A stretch of DNA of 64,000 nt from Liolophura sinensis (taxonomy: Eukaryota; Mollusca; Polyplacophora; Chitonida; Chitonidae), in NCBI RefSeq assembly GCF_032854445.1, contig NC_088304.1:4092001-4156000 (forward strand), given 5' to 3'. Made by a program: the position numbers and the translations under genes. Positions 46,616-60,120 of this stretch are shown in pieces (positions within the stretch are counted from its first letter, which is position 1; each line of letters opens with the position of its first letter). Under the pieces are notes generated by a model that was not told where the DNA came from, made no database searches, and was given only the letters and a program-made list of their open reading frames with translations.

Positions 46616-49230
46616 TTACTGTTTCTTAAGTTCAGTGTTTACTGTTCCTTTATCTGTCCCACAGAAACAACACAAATCCTTCTGGCCAATGTCAGAACTG
46701 TAGTATGGAGTTTCCACAAGGGACTCACAGGTGATACCCAGCCTCATGAACACTTTACTGTACAGCGGATTATTTGGTGGGATGACAGGAGCTCCACATG
46801 AATACTCATACTCTGTCATGGTAGTTATGGGTTGAGCCTGCTGGCGCTCAGTAAGTTTACTTTTGGAATACACCACTTTTGGTTTCTTGCACTCCACACA
46901 TTCAAACACTGCTTGTGCATTTTGGGCTGTTAACACTGCGGGCTATACAGAAATGCCACTTTCAGTGGATATAATGGCAGATTGATGGGCGCTTGCTTTG
47001 ATTTTTCCAAGTTTCAGTTTAGCAGCACCAGTTTCAGCTTAGCAGCACCAGTTGCAGCTGCTGGACCATGTTTTTTCTGCTGAGCTTTTGCAGCTTCCTC
47101 CAGGAGGCTAGGACAGTCATCTTCAGATGTTTCTGTTCCATTGACAGTTTCAAAAGGCTTGTAGTGTTCACCTGACTGGTCAAGCACAGGGTCTGGCAAC
47201 CACATCAGTTTTTCTCTCGAGTTAAGTGTTGGAGAACAGCATGAATCATTCATACACTCCCTTTTTTGAAAGGAATATCTGCGACACTGACAATGCTCCT
47301 CCAACCATTTTTGGTAAGATGCCACTTCTTTTGTGCTTTTTTTGGGTCACTTTTGAAGCATTTAGCCCTGGGAACAAACCCTCAACATGCTGTTTCGCCT
47401 CTTGAATTGCAGCATCTTCTACAGACTGCTGAACATTGACAGGTTTCCCTTTGATGGACAGCTTTTCAAATCGACCTTCTATGGTTTCTTTACAGGACCT
47501 GATCCTGTTTGTCCAGGCTTCTTTCAGACCCGGAAACTTCTGTTCCATGTCCCGTATATCGTTCATATTGCCACATCTGCCAAATGTCGCTTCCATTTCT
47601 TGAGAGCAGGTCCAAATTTAAGATTGACATAATGCATTCTGCCATATTTGTCCAGCTTTGTCCTGGTGCATGTCTAGGTCCAGCTTTGTGAACAAGTAAA
47701 TAAGTGAGCGCTTTACACTTTCTAAATTATTTCTTTGATCTGTTCCACCATCTGAAAACTTGGATAAAATCTTTGGTGCTGACTCCACTGTGTCGTTTAG
47801 CGTGACAGAGGCCTCACCGTGACAGAAGGATTTACGGACCATCAGGTATGTCACTTTTAAATAGACAGATGGTGTTAAACAACCTTTGTGGTTCACATCA
47901 TGGTCCAGTCCAAAAACAGAGTTTGTTTTTGCCTTGGACCCCTGTCAACAGCGGTAAACTTGGCTGCCCAAGTGGAATCTTTGCCTTGTCATCACAGCTG
48001 AGAAAAACACACAGATCCCCCAAGGCAACAGACAATAATGGTCGTCCGTATGATGGGCACGCAACTGCCTTCTCTGTATTTTATATTGAACATCAAAACG
48101 CCCTGTAAAGTTTAAAGCTGAGTGTACATAGGTGTTCGTTGGAGTGAACTAAAGACGAACCAGGGTAGAGGATGGTATTTCTGTTCCCTCTGGACATAAG
48201 TCCTTGGCTTGCTGTATCAAATCTTTCAATGAAATCCACTGGGAAAGATGGCCGACGTTGTGACTTCTTTCGTCAGATGCTGTGACCTGCTGGATAACGA
48301 TTCCTAACTTTTCCAAAAATGTATCGAACATTATTAACGGGTGTCCAGCATTGAGTTTTCTTAGATCTGGTAGAAAACCTTTCTCCCCCGAAAATATTAG
48401 TCTCAGTCTTTGTTGAGTGTCTGGGTGTTCTGCGACTGAGACATCCAAAGAGAGCTCCTTGTAAAGAAATTGAACAATGCTAGGCGAAAGAAAAACAATA
48501 TTTTGGAACTTCTGTTGGAAATTGCCTTTCATTTGACGTGTGAAAAACTGGAAGCAGTGATTTGATCTGTGACATGACTCTGGATGTATCAGTCAAAATT
48601 TCTTCTGTAGTTCGCTTTGGCTGGACCTGTACAATAACTGCCACTGTTGTGTGAGAGCCATCGGGAGCATACTTGAACACATCCTCCAGGACAGACAGTT
48701 GAAGGTGTTCCAAGTATCTGAGTCTTTGCGTACTTGACTGAAGTGGGGACAGCAAGTGTTGGCTTTCATCAAATGCTACTGGCTTATTCAGTCCAGCTTC
48801 TTTAACAGACTTATCAAGCAGGTCATATCTCCTTTCAGGAGCATAAATTGCTGCAGATCGTTGTTCTACGATGATATTTTCAGAAACTTCCCTGACTGGG
48901 TGATCCAGTTTTTGCCTTTTAGTCTGCTGTTCTAGTTGCATATTTTTAATATTGAGCATACTACTGAAAATACTTTGCTAGATTTTTTATCCCTGCACGT
49001 ATAACTGACCAGTCTGGAGATGATACACTAGGTCTGAGGGAAATGCTGTAAAGTGCCTCAGCGTGACTTTTCAAGTTATTGCTTGACAAGGGTGGATTTT
49101 TTTCTTCTTTCTTTTTGTGTCATCAAATCCCTGAAATTTTTCAAATATTTGTGGAACTGGACAAAACTTACTCCTCTTCAATGAGACACATCTGATGGTG
49201 TCATGGTGATCAGTGACATACCACAAGGCA
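46616..49230 (-). pseudogene. Decayed gene of a multicopy DDE-like (transposase-like) family, at least six frame breaks
   Basis: A collinear series of coding blocks changes frame repeatedly: ~49230-48965 (KFCPVPQIFEKFQGFDDTKR, SHAEALYSISLRPS), 48959-48500, 48530-48150, then ~48120-47900 (FTGRFDVQYKIQRRQLRAHH; SCDDKAKIPLGQP), 47896-47670 (LDHDVNHKG, SDGGTDQRNNLESV), 47670-47310 (APGQSWTNMAECIMSILNL), 47320-47014 (SYQKWLEEHCQCRRYSFQ) and 46936-46616 (C-terminal Cys pairs, CVEC and CCFCGTDKG). A TAG at 48149-48151 interrupts one block. I recall similar uncharacterised multicopy proteins from molluscs and cnidarians with D...DGGxD...E spacing, which would give Asp of CDDKA, Asp of SDGGTD and Glu of AEC as a DDE-like triad. 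Coding is clear; function and mobility are inference. Breaks lie near 48960, 48515, 48000, 47905, 47665, 47310 and 46970. Confidence 0.7.
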
Positions 49231-51112
49231 TTGGTGAGCACCAGCAAAACAAAAAAATCAAGAATTGTAATATAAAACTTAACATGTGCCCAACATACAG
49301 TAGAAATTAATCATATCAATTACTTCATCATTCTTTCGGTGATTAAAATTGACACTTACCCTGCAGTGGTATAGCTTGAAATAAAAACAATACAGCAAAC
49401 AAGTACACCAAGAATGAGGACATCAATCTATGTAAACGGCAAGCTTATATCAGACATCTAAACAGCAGGGTGAAATATCTGTCTGACAGGCTACATTGAA
49501 CGCAAAGATTTCTGGCTTGATACCAGAAATTGATGATGACTTAGGTATGGAAAACAAGTTTCACATTCAGGAGCTAATGTAATACAGGAAGATTTTTAGA
49601 AAACCATATAATTGTCTATAAAATCTTAAAATATATGAAAAATTTAAATTCGTGCAAAACTTTAGGGAATTGTAGTATTAAAAAACGGAAGATAAATGTC
49701 ATTTGAGGTGCTAAAACTATGAACAAACCATCTGTTTTTGCCTCACTTAAAAGTATGAAAATGTTCTGAAAGTTAAATGTGAAGGAGAAAAAATACATGT
49801 AAAAATAATGAATCTTTCATAGCTGTTATGCCATATAAAAGAAGCTAGACAGAATAAAAAATAAATATAATCATGCTTGTAGGGAAATATTGCTAAATGT
49901 TGTGTTAGACAGCTGAATGTGGATGGTGCTAAATTAAACAATGATTAATGTTAATGTGAATTGTGTTACAGCAGGAAGTGCATTGGTTTCTGTCTCTGGG
50001 GTTCAATGACATTTTTTTTTTCTAGACACACAGTACTAAGCTGATACATTCAGGAAGAATTCAGGCAAGGCAAAAAAAATACAATACCATGAACTGAATC
50101 TGGAAGTGAAATAAAAACACAAAAATAAATTTCGAAGTGTAAACCATCAGATATACAATATTCAGCACCGACATACCTGCTGAACAGGTAAAATAAGGTA
50201 CACGTTAGTTGTATACTGCCAGTATTAGTATTAAGGCAAGGGTGTTATTACATTCCAAAATCTGTTAAAAGAACATGTACTAAGTACTAAGTTCATATAA
50301 AAAAATGAACCCCATAGAAACAAGCTAACAAAACAAACTGCACACATCCGGGTCCTAACAATTAAGGCTTAGCAACGTATATAAAGTGATGAAAGTAAAC
50401 CCCAATTGTCACTATCCTGTGGGCTGTGTTGTGGTGGCAACCTGGGTTTAATTACCAGTGGGGCCACAGCAGGGAATTAAGAAATTGTCAGTGGCTTGCC
50501 AAAGATCGGTACTTTACCCCGTTTTTTTTTTTTGGAGGTTTTCTCCAGTCACTCTTGAGAGTGGTGTAAAACAACAATTAGCCTGTCAGTCACTGTCTCC
50601 TAAAGTTTATACCTGAATCTCTGCCAGAGCCCTATATTACCCAATTGTACTTGTATTCTGTAAGGAATAAACAGAAATAAACAAAAACACACACTAACAA
50701 ACAATTTTTGTGTACAAAACCAAGCAGAACTTGGAACAAACCTGGGTTATGTAATCACGTTTCTGAATCAGCTACTGTTTTCAAGAAACTACATCCTTCT
50801 TGTCTTTCCAATTCAATTACATCATTAAACGGTCTGTCCTTGTCTGATAATTTTCTACTGGTCAACCCAGAGCTTAACAGACAAAAAAGAAAAAAATCAA
50901 TTAAAAATACCACAAGAATGTAAGTCTAGTAAATGAATCTTCGAACAACAGGATCCAAATGTTCAAACAAATGAAAACAATAAATAAATAAAAGGAGAAA
51001 TCAAGTATTTCATGAACTGGTGAAAGACAAGGAAATTGCAACAGATAGGAGCTTGGATACGATGAGAACAGGAATGAAGTCTGAAATGTTCAGGAATAAA
51101 ATAGTGTGGTAC
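49231..51112. other. No gene recognised
   Basis: AT-rich DNA between the candidate 5' exon and the main body of the decayed DDE-like gene. 50,400-50,590 resembles a SINE remnant (CAGTGGCTTGCCAAAGATCG, GAGTGGTGTAAAACAACAAT). Confidence 0.4.
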
Positions 51113-51474
51113 CTGGAAACTTTTGTACAAGGGAGCCTTTTTTCTTTGTCCATCAGAACATCAAACGCAGTTCTAGGCGTGACCTCTGATGCGTCATTAT
51201 TTTCAGGTGTGTTGTTGCAAGTACACTTAAAGTGTATAAACCATATGTTGAAGACACTGACAGCTGACAACACCGGATTTGTAAGATAAACTAAGTAGAT
51301 ACACAGACCGTCTTCTGTGGATGAACAAGACAACGATGATAAACTGAGTTCTTCCAGATCGTGAAGCTTTTGTATAAGCTCTTTAAAAGTCTGAGATCAA
51401 CTGAAATTAATAAATAAGCGTTTGGCTGTCTTGTTTTTCCCGCATCGGTCGACTGTTGCGCATAACAGCGCCAT
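51113..51474 (-). pseudogene. Likely 5' coding exon of the same DDE-like family, broken by an in-frame TGA
   Basis: ATG at 51474 in a YY1-like context (ACAAAATGGCGCT) opens a frame reading MALLCATVDRCGKNKTAKRL. It hits one TGA near 51399, then continues in the same frame (TFKELIQKLHDLEELSLSSL ... TAFDVLMDKEKRLPC) to a possible donor AG|GTACCA at 51113. One frame with a single stop over 120 codons suggests a once-coding exon. Its place just upstream of the decayed gene on the same strand suggests they belong together. No junction between the two could be proven. Confidence 0.45.
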
Positions 51475-52244
51475 TTTGTCTAAGCCGAAACACGAGGACC
51501 AACCGGACTCTGGATCCGACGGGATATGACAGAGTTCACAAAAGCGATATTCGCATATTTCCTCAACACAGATCAGACGGGAAAGGCAATGGGACAAAAC
51601 TTTCAACTAAAATAATTTTATAAAAAGAATTAGAATTGGGAGGAAAAAATAGGGTCCGTCGGGTGGCCGGACACTCAACATATTTTTTTTTCAGGCCTTA
51701 TTAGGCTTCCAGTCTAAAAACTGGGCAAAGCCTATTGTTATTATACATTATTATTATTATTATTAGGGTGGGGTCAGAGGGTGAGCAGTTCAGATGTGCC
51801 ATGCGACGTTTGAACTTGTTAGTGCCATTGCCTGTACATGTCATAGCTCTTCGTATTTCAGCTCACCCATGGCTGGCCTCGCTGCCTATCTAGAAAACAG
51901 CACCTGAATTGTCTTTGACAAAAAGCGCATGTACATATGGTTTATATACATGCACAAACACATAGATACCTTCATGTACCATTTAGTTTAAGCCGATGTT
52001 ACCAGAAAATTTAGTCTCAACTGCATATTTGAAATTAAACCATGATATGCTTGTGTTCATAGTTGGTAGATTTATATGTAAGTTTTAATGTGGGTTCTGC
52101 TGGAGATAGATGTGTACAGGCAGGTCTAACATGGCTGGAATACTTGGATCTGAATGGATGCACACTGTAGCTGTGTCAACCAGTGCGAATTACCATACAA
52201 ATTTAATTTACACAGTACTATTAAACACATGTATATACTGTAAT

Positions 52245-52452
52245 TTTTCAACTCTTTGGAATGTTTGCAAGGTGTTTATTCAGGCATATTCTTAACGCAT
52301 TATTCTGTGTTGACTGATAAAATTATACTTCTTGTGAAGCCCAGAAACTGGCCAATCCAACCAATGTAGTTTTGTCCTCAAAACCAAATGAAAAATGTGC
52401 ATTTATTGCAGTGAAAGTTGCTCTTTTATGTGCGAATAGGTTGAGGAATTAG
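52245..52452 (-). mobile_element. MITE copy (TTCyTCrrCCTTTTC family), reverse orientation
   Basis: Reverse complement of the copy at 53,037 over about 200 bp (shared, after inversion: ATGCCTGAATAAACACCTTG, TCCAAyCAA and AAGTTGCTCTTTyATrTGCG). Its ends are inverted repeats of about 20 bp. Confidence 0.65.
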
Positions 52453-52626
52453 AGTATATATAAATTCATCATCAACAAGCAGAAGAAATACACATTTTTT
52501 CTGTGTGGACCAAGTATAGAACATAAATATTATAATGATAAACTTTTCCTGCATGTGAAAAGATACCAGTTTTCCAGGACACCTGCCTTTCCTAAAGCTG
52601 TGTATGGAATTGGGTGTCTACTTGCT

Positions 52627-52842
52627 TCAACGTGGAACTTCGGGTATTGACAATGCAGTTAACTCTTGTTGTACATGTACTTTGGATATATTGGGCTGGA
52701 TTGAATGGCACAATTCTTTGACAGGAAACTTATCGGCTCTGACCTCTGTAATGAATCCATTCGCACGCCCAACTACACCCTCAATGGTGAATAGCTTCTT
52801 TGTTTGTTCATTGGCCATTCCTACACCGAAACACGATAGGTG
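52627..52842 (-). other. Possible short coding remnant between two inverted MITEs
   Basis: A 70-codon open stretch with protein-like composition (NEQTKKLFTIEGVVGRANGF, ending ALSIPEVPR). It might be a fragment of a retroelement protein, but no diagnostic motif is seen and the opposite strand is also open. Weak call. Confidence 0.2.
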
Positions 52843-53036
52843 CTAGTGAACTTCTGATATTAATCCATGTCTTATAGTGTAGGAATGTCAGTGTGTCACT
52901 TTGAGCAGATCAGCCGTCACGATTTCTTTAAAATGACAAAGACAGGATAACGGATATGGACGTGTGATCCTAATGTCTCAAAGAACTAGCTCAGGTCATT
53001 TAAATATACATTATGTACATATATATGTGAATGCTT

Positions 53037-53243
53037 TTCCTCAGCCTTTTCGCGTATGAAAGAGCAACTTCCAGTGCAACTTATGCACATTTTTAATTTG
53101 ATTTTGGAGACAAAACAACATTTCTTGGATTGGCCAGTTTCTGGGCTTCACAAAAAGTAGGACTTTATCAGTCAGCACAGAATAATGCTTTAAGAGTATG
53201 CCTGAATAAACACCTTGCAAACATATGAAAAGGTTGAAGAATT
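53037..53243 (+). mobile_element. MITE copy, forward orientation
   Basis: Starts TTCCTCAGCCTTTTCGCGTA and ends ATATGAAAAGGTTGAAGAA, which are inverted copies of each other. The interior matches 35,490-35,697 and, inverted, 52,245-52,452. No coding capacity. Confidence 0.65.
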
Positions 53244-54799
53244 ATAGCCCAGTTGAAACTTGTTGACTGCTTCTCTTAACATGAATCCATCCTAATTTCC
53301 TACTTAATATACTTTATTAGCTTTTTAGAGGTTTAATTGTGTTGAGCATTTTGGTTGATGGCTGATGTACAAATGCTTGTTTTGTTGCATAAATTTGAGG
53401 TCTTTTGTGAGTAGCAATCTGGAACAAAGCCATTATTATTTATAGCCGTAAAAAATTGCTTCAGCAGAGTTTGCCCATTGCAGCCTGATGATTCAGTGTT
53501 TATATCACGTGTACGGCGAAGATGTGTCAGTGTATAGGTAAACAGAGGCTGTGTTCTTTACAAATACAGTGAAAGTTGATTTTCTAATGGGTAGAAATAA
53601 GTGGCGGTGAAAGTAATTTCTGAACATCATATTTCAACAGTACTGAGTGCAATAAAGCTCATCTGGTGGACTGGATGTCTGGGTTTTCATAATTAACCCT
53701 AAATGAATTTTGCAATTACACATACCTCTCATCCCTTCCAGCTACATGTACAACAGAAAAACGAAGCTAAAGAGGACGGGATGTTTTGACTGTTTCCGAG
53801 ACTTCAAAGCTCACAAATAGGGTTAGACCTACAGTGTGGGGCATTTGGACCATATGTTCAGTACTGGTATCGCAAGACTGATAAGGACAATTTAGTGTTA
53901 TTTCCTGGTTTGGGTGATGGAGTAGCTTTCTAAATAAAACCTCGCATGGTTGGCTGTGTCCCGGGATAAACTCCACTCTGCACAGTGCCACTAGGCCTAG
54001 CCTCAAGCAGGGGAATTAATAATAGTTCATGGCAACCATATTGCAGGACTAGGGGTCGATGAAATAGAGATGTTGCATGTCTGACTGCTGGAAACCATCA
54101 GGAAGTAGGAAAGTTTATCACATGTATGATTATGGTTATGATGGGAGGGGGAATGGGGGGAGGGGGGATGGGAGGAGGGGCATTTGCTTGTGACAGTGTA
54201 ATTGTGATGGGCTGAAGGATCAGCCAAGTCTAAGCACAGGTGGATGTGGATGGAGAGTTTAGTACATGCCTTCCAGAAACATGGTATGCGTATCTGTACG
54301 TCACCTGTGGGAAAGCTCAGCAGTAGCTTGCCAAAGGGCTTTGGTTTATATCAGGTGCTCCAGTTCCATAGACCCATGAAACTTACTAACATTGTATAGA
54401 AGTGATAAATTCTTGAATATGGCATTACATTAATTAATTGATTGAGTATAACTTTAAAGGCTTTTAGTAGTCAGCAGGACATGTCTCTGTCGTTCACTCT
54501 ATCTTCTTCTACCCATAAAACTGACTACCCTCGTACAAGTGAAAAGTCTTCACTGTATGACATTAAATAAAAACGGCATGAAAACATGACACAGTGCACA
54601 CCAGAATTGTTAACAGTTGTCAGCTTCAGTGAGATTCTCATCAAAAATCTTGTTTAAATTTCATGTTTCCATTGCGATAAACTTAGTTGGCTTTAAAGGA
54701 CCTCTTACAATGTAAGTACATTTTTGTAATAAACTTGATGGTTGAGAGCACTGGTAATGATCTAGTGGTTAAAGGTGATTTGATTTAACACAATCCTTG

Positions 54800-55172
54800 G
54801 GTTCAGTTGTGGTTTTGGTCAGGGAATTCCCCTGCTTCAGTCGTGGCTTTGGACAGAGAAACCCCCTGCTTCAGTTGTGGCTTTGGACAGGGAATTCCCC
54901 TGCTTCAGTCATGGCTTTGGAGAGGGAATTCCCCTGCTTCAGTCATGGCTTTGGACAGGGAATTCCCCTGCTTCAGTCGTGGCGTTGACAGGGAAGTCCC
55001 CTGCTTCAGTCATGGCTTTGGGCAGGGAATTCCTCTGCTTCACTCATGGCTTTGGACAGGGAATTCCCCTGCTTCACTCATGGCTTTGGACAGAGAATTC
55101 CCCTGCTTCACTCATGGCTTTGGACAGGGAATTCCCCTGCTGAAGTCGTGGCTTTGGACAGGGAATTCTCAG
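54800..55172. repeat. Minisatellite, 34-bp unit, about 11 copies, GAATTC in most units
   Basis: TGCTTCAGTCATGGCTTTGG / ACAGGGAATTCCCC. All forward frames are open; not coding. Confidence 0.95.
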
Positions 55173-56147
55173 GTTTAATATGGTGTGCGTTGTCTGTATG
55201 TGACACAAGGAAAAGTGTGACAGTAACTTACCAAATGTTGGTGGTTTATATCGGGCACTGACTGCCTTTGTATGGTAAAGGGAAACATTCTTGAGCATGC
55301 AGTTAAACAATAATGAAGTAATCAGATAAGATTTTGTTCTAGTTTTACAAATATGCCTATTAAGGACATACTAGTATTCTAAATGTGATGTTAGGACTTG
55401 GACTGTTGATGCACATAATGGATTTGAGTTTCTGCATGCAGTGATGTGATGTCAGGGACACATATTGATTCATTATAAATGATTCATTTTTGGGTTTGTT
55501 TGAAAATTATAACTGTTTTAAAATGCCACAAAGATTTTATGTGCAAATTACCATTAACATTTTATGAGGAGAAAGAAGGTTTTATTCTAACTTTTTGTTG
55601 CTCAGTGATCAGGCATTCATTATTCCCCTTATGGTCATTATGAATTATGTATTGAAATTACGTCAGCTGACAAGACGTGAGCTAATAATTTGGCTTAAGG
55701 CTGAATTAAGAATCATTAATCTGTGAGTAGTTGATAAAAAAATAACGAGTAATGCAGGAACCGTTCTTGGTATTAACTTTTCCAGTCCTGCCAGTTATGA
55801 TTCTCTTGTGTATAAAATGTCATATGGCTTGGAAGACAGTCTTTATTTAAAGACTTGGCACCGTTAAAAAAAATAAGCCTTGATGTTGAAACACTGGGAC
55901 AGATTATAAACTTTTTATAAAAATGAGAACTTTTCTAGAGGCAAATAAGGTATTATTTTCATGCTGGAATTCACATTTTTCCATAAACCTTAAAATATCA
56001 TTCTAAAGATGAACAGAGTTCTCAGTGTCAGACAAAATGAGTAACTTTCTGGATTTAAAACTTCAAGTCAAAACATGTATGATGTGTTTTGTGGAGATTT
56101 TTATGAGATGTTATCAGAGTGTAGATACAATCAGATACAAAACAAGA

Positions 56148-56288
56148 TTTATTTATTTGATTGGAGTTTTATGCCACTATCGAGAATATTTCATTTATGC
56201 AACAGCGGTCAGCATTATGGTGGGAGGAAACAGGTAAAGCTGAGGGGAAACCCACGACCATCCGCACGTTGTTGACAGACCTTCCCAA
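56148..56288 (-). mobile_element. SINE family A, 3' half
   Basis: TGATTGGAGTTTTATGCCAC, CAGCATTATGGTGGGAGG, CACGACCATCCGCACGTTG. Confidence 0.7.
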
Positions 56289-59200
56289 CTACAGCCAGAT
56301 ATCATACAGTGCATAAAACAAGAGGAAGACAACCTACACCAAAAATATTTGTCAAAAACAGTGTATCCAGAGACCTATGGATATGTTACTGTACCAGGGG
56401 GAGAGTTTGATTAATGAATAAGCAGGGACAGTTCAAGTTCATTATGAATTAAAAGATCTTTTATAAGGTGTATACTAAGCTGTTAGCACCAGTGTTCACA
56501 GCACAGCATAAATGCGAATGCATGGACAACAGTGTATATACATGTCACCAAATACTGACATTTCAAATCGATGGTCTTAATTATATTAAAAAATATGGAA
56601 ACTTCTTCTTGAGTTTTTATCTTTGGCAAATAAACGTATTATTTGTATTTAATTTGACTTATTTGGGTCAAAATAGCTTTTCTTCAGAGCGAAAATGAAA
56701 AGTTTGTTATATCTGTGCCTTTGATTAGTCTTAGCTCAGAAGATATTTGCTTTTAGAGTTACATAAGTTGCTTGCCATGGTGAACTTTGGTTCTGTTATT
56801 TGCTCTTAAGTCTGGAATCGCTGTGCTGAGAAGATTCTGTGGAATTCTACACGCTTTGGCCACTGACCATATTGGCTTTTAAAAGATTCAGCAGTGGCTA
56901 AATACATGCAGATACTTCTTCCCTGATTTGGTGTACATCCATGAAAGTTTATATAACAAAGTCCTACTCATTGAAGAACTCTTCCATTTCCTAGAGAAAC
57001 TAAGCTGACATTTTAAAATGATATGAAGGGAAAGCGTTCATGATGTCACATGTTCAGATTCGTTTTGGGATTTCGAATCGGGCAGATAAGTTGTGGAGAT
57101 ATTGTGCTCAGATGACATCAAAACAGCAGTGTGTAACAGGATGCGTTTGTGAACAGCGTATTTTCACAATTCACGTAGGCATGTATGTACATGTAATCCG
57201 TGCTGTTTTAACACGCGCCATGAGCAGCATGAGCTGATGAACATGTACCTTCATGTTGATAATGCTGTTTTGATCAAAGGCACAATCTTTAGTTAATTAG
57301 ATTAATCCTGGTAATCTTTCTGGAACAGCTCTCTGTCTGACCAAAAAAAGTCATCTGGAATTACATAAATTCTTTTTTTTTTGTGGGTTAATCAAATTTT
57401 TGGATGTGCATTGTACTTTGATGCAGTTGCCATACAATTTCGACCATCGCAGTAAAGTTAGTGATTTTTTTTTACCCTGAAAGTTCTACTTGCGTTAGAA
57501 AGATGGTTTAAGATTTGTTGGGAAGATATTTGTAGGATGATGAAAAAGTTGACATTTACCAAAAGTATTAGGATTTTATGACATTTATTTGCCTTTTAAA
57601 ACACATTCTTTCACACAAATTTTTAGGGAAAAATACTGTACATCTAGACAAAGCCAGTCATAAAGATGTGTAAAATGGTGAGGTGATTAAATAGAGGTGC
57701 TTCTTCAACAAGACCATAGCTACATGTAGTTGAGCTCATATCAGAGATTGCTCAGCAGAAAGAGAAATAAATCAAGATGGTCTTTTGCAGGGTTGTTGCT
57801 AGGCTACATGTATATACATCAGTGGAATGAGCACCAAATTTGTAGCAGGGATGGTGGGAAGGAAAGTTCGTACACAAAACCAATTCAAAGGCTTTGTGGA
57901 TTTGAGAGTTGAGTCTAAGAAAAAAAGAGAAGAAATCAACTGGTCATTGTTCTTTGGTAGAATCACACAGTAGTACGGAGCAAATATCAGTGAAGTATCA
58001 GATTTGAGTATTGAGTCAAAATGTCAAGTTTGTAAACATAATGTGGCGTGTATATGATTTTTGACAAGAAAAGTAACAGTGAGCCAAAGCTTGTTAATAA
58101 TGATTTATTACTGGTATGAATTGTTGCAAGTATTTCTTTTTTTAATTTCCTTTTTTTTTTTTTTACTTCTCAATTAAATGATGTAGATAGACCCAGTGTC
58201 AATCTATGAAACAATATCTGTATACTCCTGGAGACATCCGCCATTGTGGATTTGTTTTAATGTCATCTTTGGTCATTCCATGTCATGTAGTACCATATGT
58301 AAGAAATCAGTTATTAGATCTGAACTATGAATAACCAAGAAAAGCCAGAGTTCAACAAAAAATAGGAACAGTTTATTAAATAATGTAACAGTTGTATATG
58401 TTCAGAGATTGGATAGGTACTGGTACATATATACAGGTAAATGGCATCTGTGTGACGAAAAGCATGTACTTGAGTTGGTGCAGGTAACTGTGTAATAGAT
58501 GTCACAGTTACTTCAGTACTGTACTTCAGTAAGCAATATGTCAGCCATATGTTTGGAAAATATCAGCTTATAGTACTTCCAGTTCTTCTCTGGGAGTAAC
58601 AGTTCCAGAAATGGTACAGTAATAACTTGGGATAACTAGTTCCAAAATCTGGGACTCAGGATCTCACTATGCAGAAACGGGGAATCCCAGTCCCACTGTT
58701 GCTCAGGAGCACTTGCATGTCTAGGTAACTTTTCTCAGTATAACTGTTCCTTCATAGACTTATGAATTATAAAATTTAGGTCCAAAAATTCCCAGTTGTA
58801 AACTATTGAGATAAGCTGCCTCAATCACAGTTGAGAATATCAGTTCCACAACATGGGAAAGCCTGGGAACCCTTGTGTCTTAATTTGGTACTAACAGTCC
58901 CATTGTCTCTTGGTATGTTCTCACGCTGAAATCCCACTTCAAAGCTGACAATATGTCTAACTACTTCTTTGACTCCTGTTATATATGCAAAATACCTGCC
59001 TTAGACACACGAAACAAGGTCAAAGTTGAGATGCTATCTTGATGGTGGTCTGAGATCATCTGGGACTTAAAGTGGGAATTTACCCAGTATTTATAGTCTA
59101 CCCTGATAAATATTCATGAGGTACCAGGGATGGTACTCAGAGCTGTGATTGTTTGATACCAAACACACAGCATCTGAACAGAGAAATACTACATGTAATC

Positions 59201-60120
59201 TTATGATGCAAAAATCTAACTGTATATAGATTATAATAATGAAAATATGAACCATAACTTTTTAGAAGGGAAACGAACTTGTAGGGTAAAAATGTTTACA
59301 TTCACCAGTACAGGTTAATGCCCCTATTGAAACTCTCAAATATATCTAACACTAAAAGATGTTGTAATGTGGACCAAATCATAAAACGGCAGTTCACCAT
59401 GAACTAGGAATGCGTATAGCGAAACAACAACAAAAATTAATTGTTGTCCTATATTCGAAAAAACGGATGTTTAATGCCGAAACCATGGCATAGCCAATAA
59501 GTACTAATGTTCTTTACACTGGAAAAGTGCTGCACATGGTTTGCTGCACCACGAATCTGCCCAAAAGTGATGGAAAGTCTTCTCCAATTTCTGACATCCA
59601 AATATTATCTGAGGTCATTAAAAAAATGCTGCATGGGTCCTAACCATGCCACATGTGATCACCAAACATGTCTGTATTGTATGTGAAATATGATCACCGA
59701 TTGGAATCGTTAAGTGTGAAAATTCTTATACTGAATGATACGAGGATCCATGGAAACTGTGTCCTTCAAAATTTAGAACTCGGCGCCAAAAATAATCTTT
59801 CTAGCTAAAGTCTAATAGTCTATCAGATCACAGAATGTTATGTTTCCATGTGTTCAAAATGTTATCTTATGTAATTTAAGAATATACTTAACCCATGGAT
59901 CTTCAAATTCTACATGTAAAACATGTCTATCTACACTATGGGTAAAGCAGTGGTTTAACCCCTAACCTGTCATGGGAATGTACTGTCCTTAGTCAAATCG
60001 CCATAGTATTATAGGTCAGGGATACATGGAGAAGAATATTACCAAAATTTGTAGATTGGACACAGCAGTATATACATATAAACTATAAAAAAAAGAAGCA
60101 AAGAGAAACCAAATGAGGCT

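Noticed and set aside
47387..47632. Plus-strand frames of 60-81 codons
   Set aside because: Antisense shadows of the decayed DDE-like gene.
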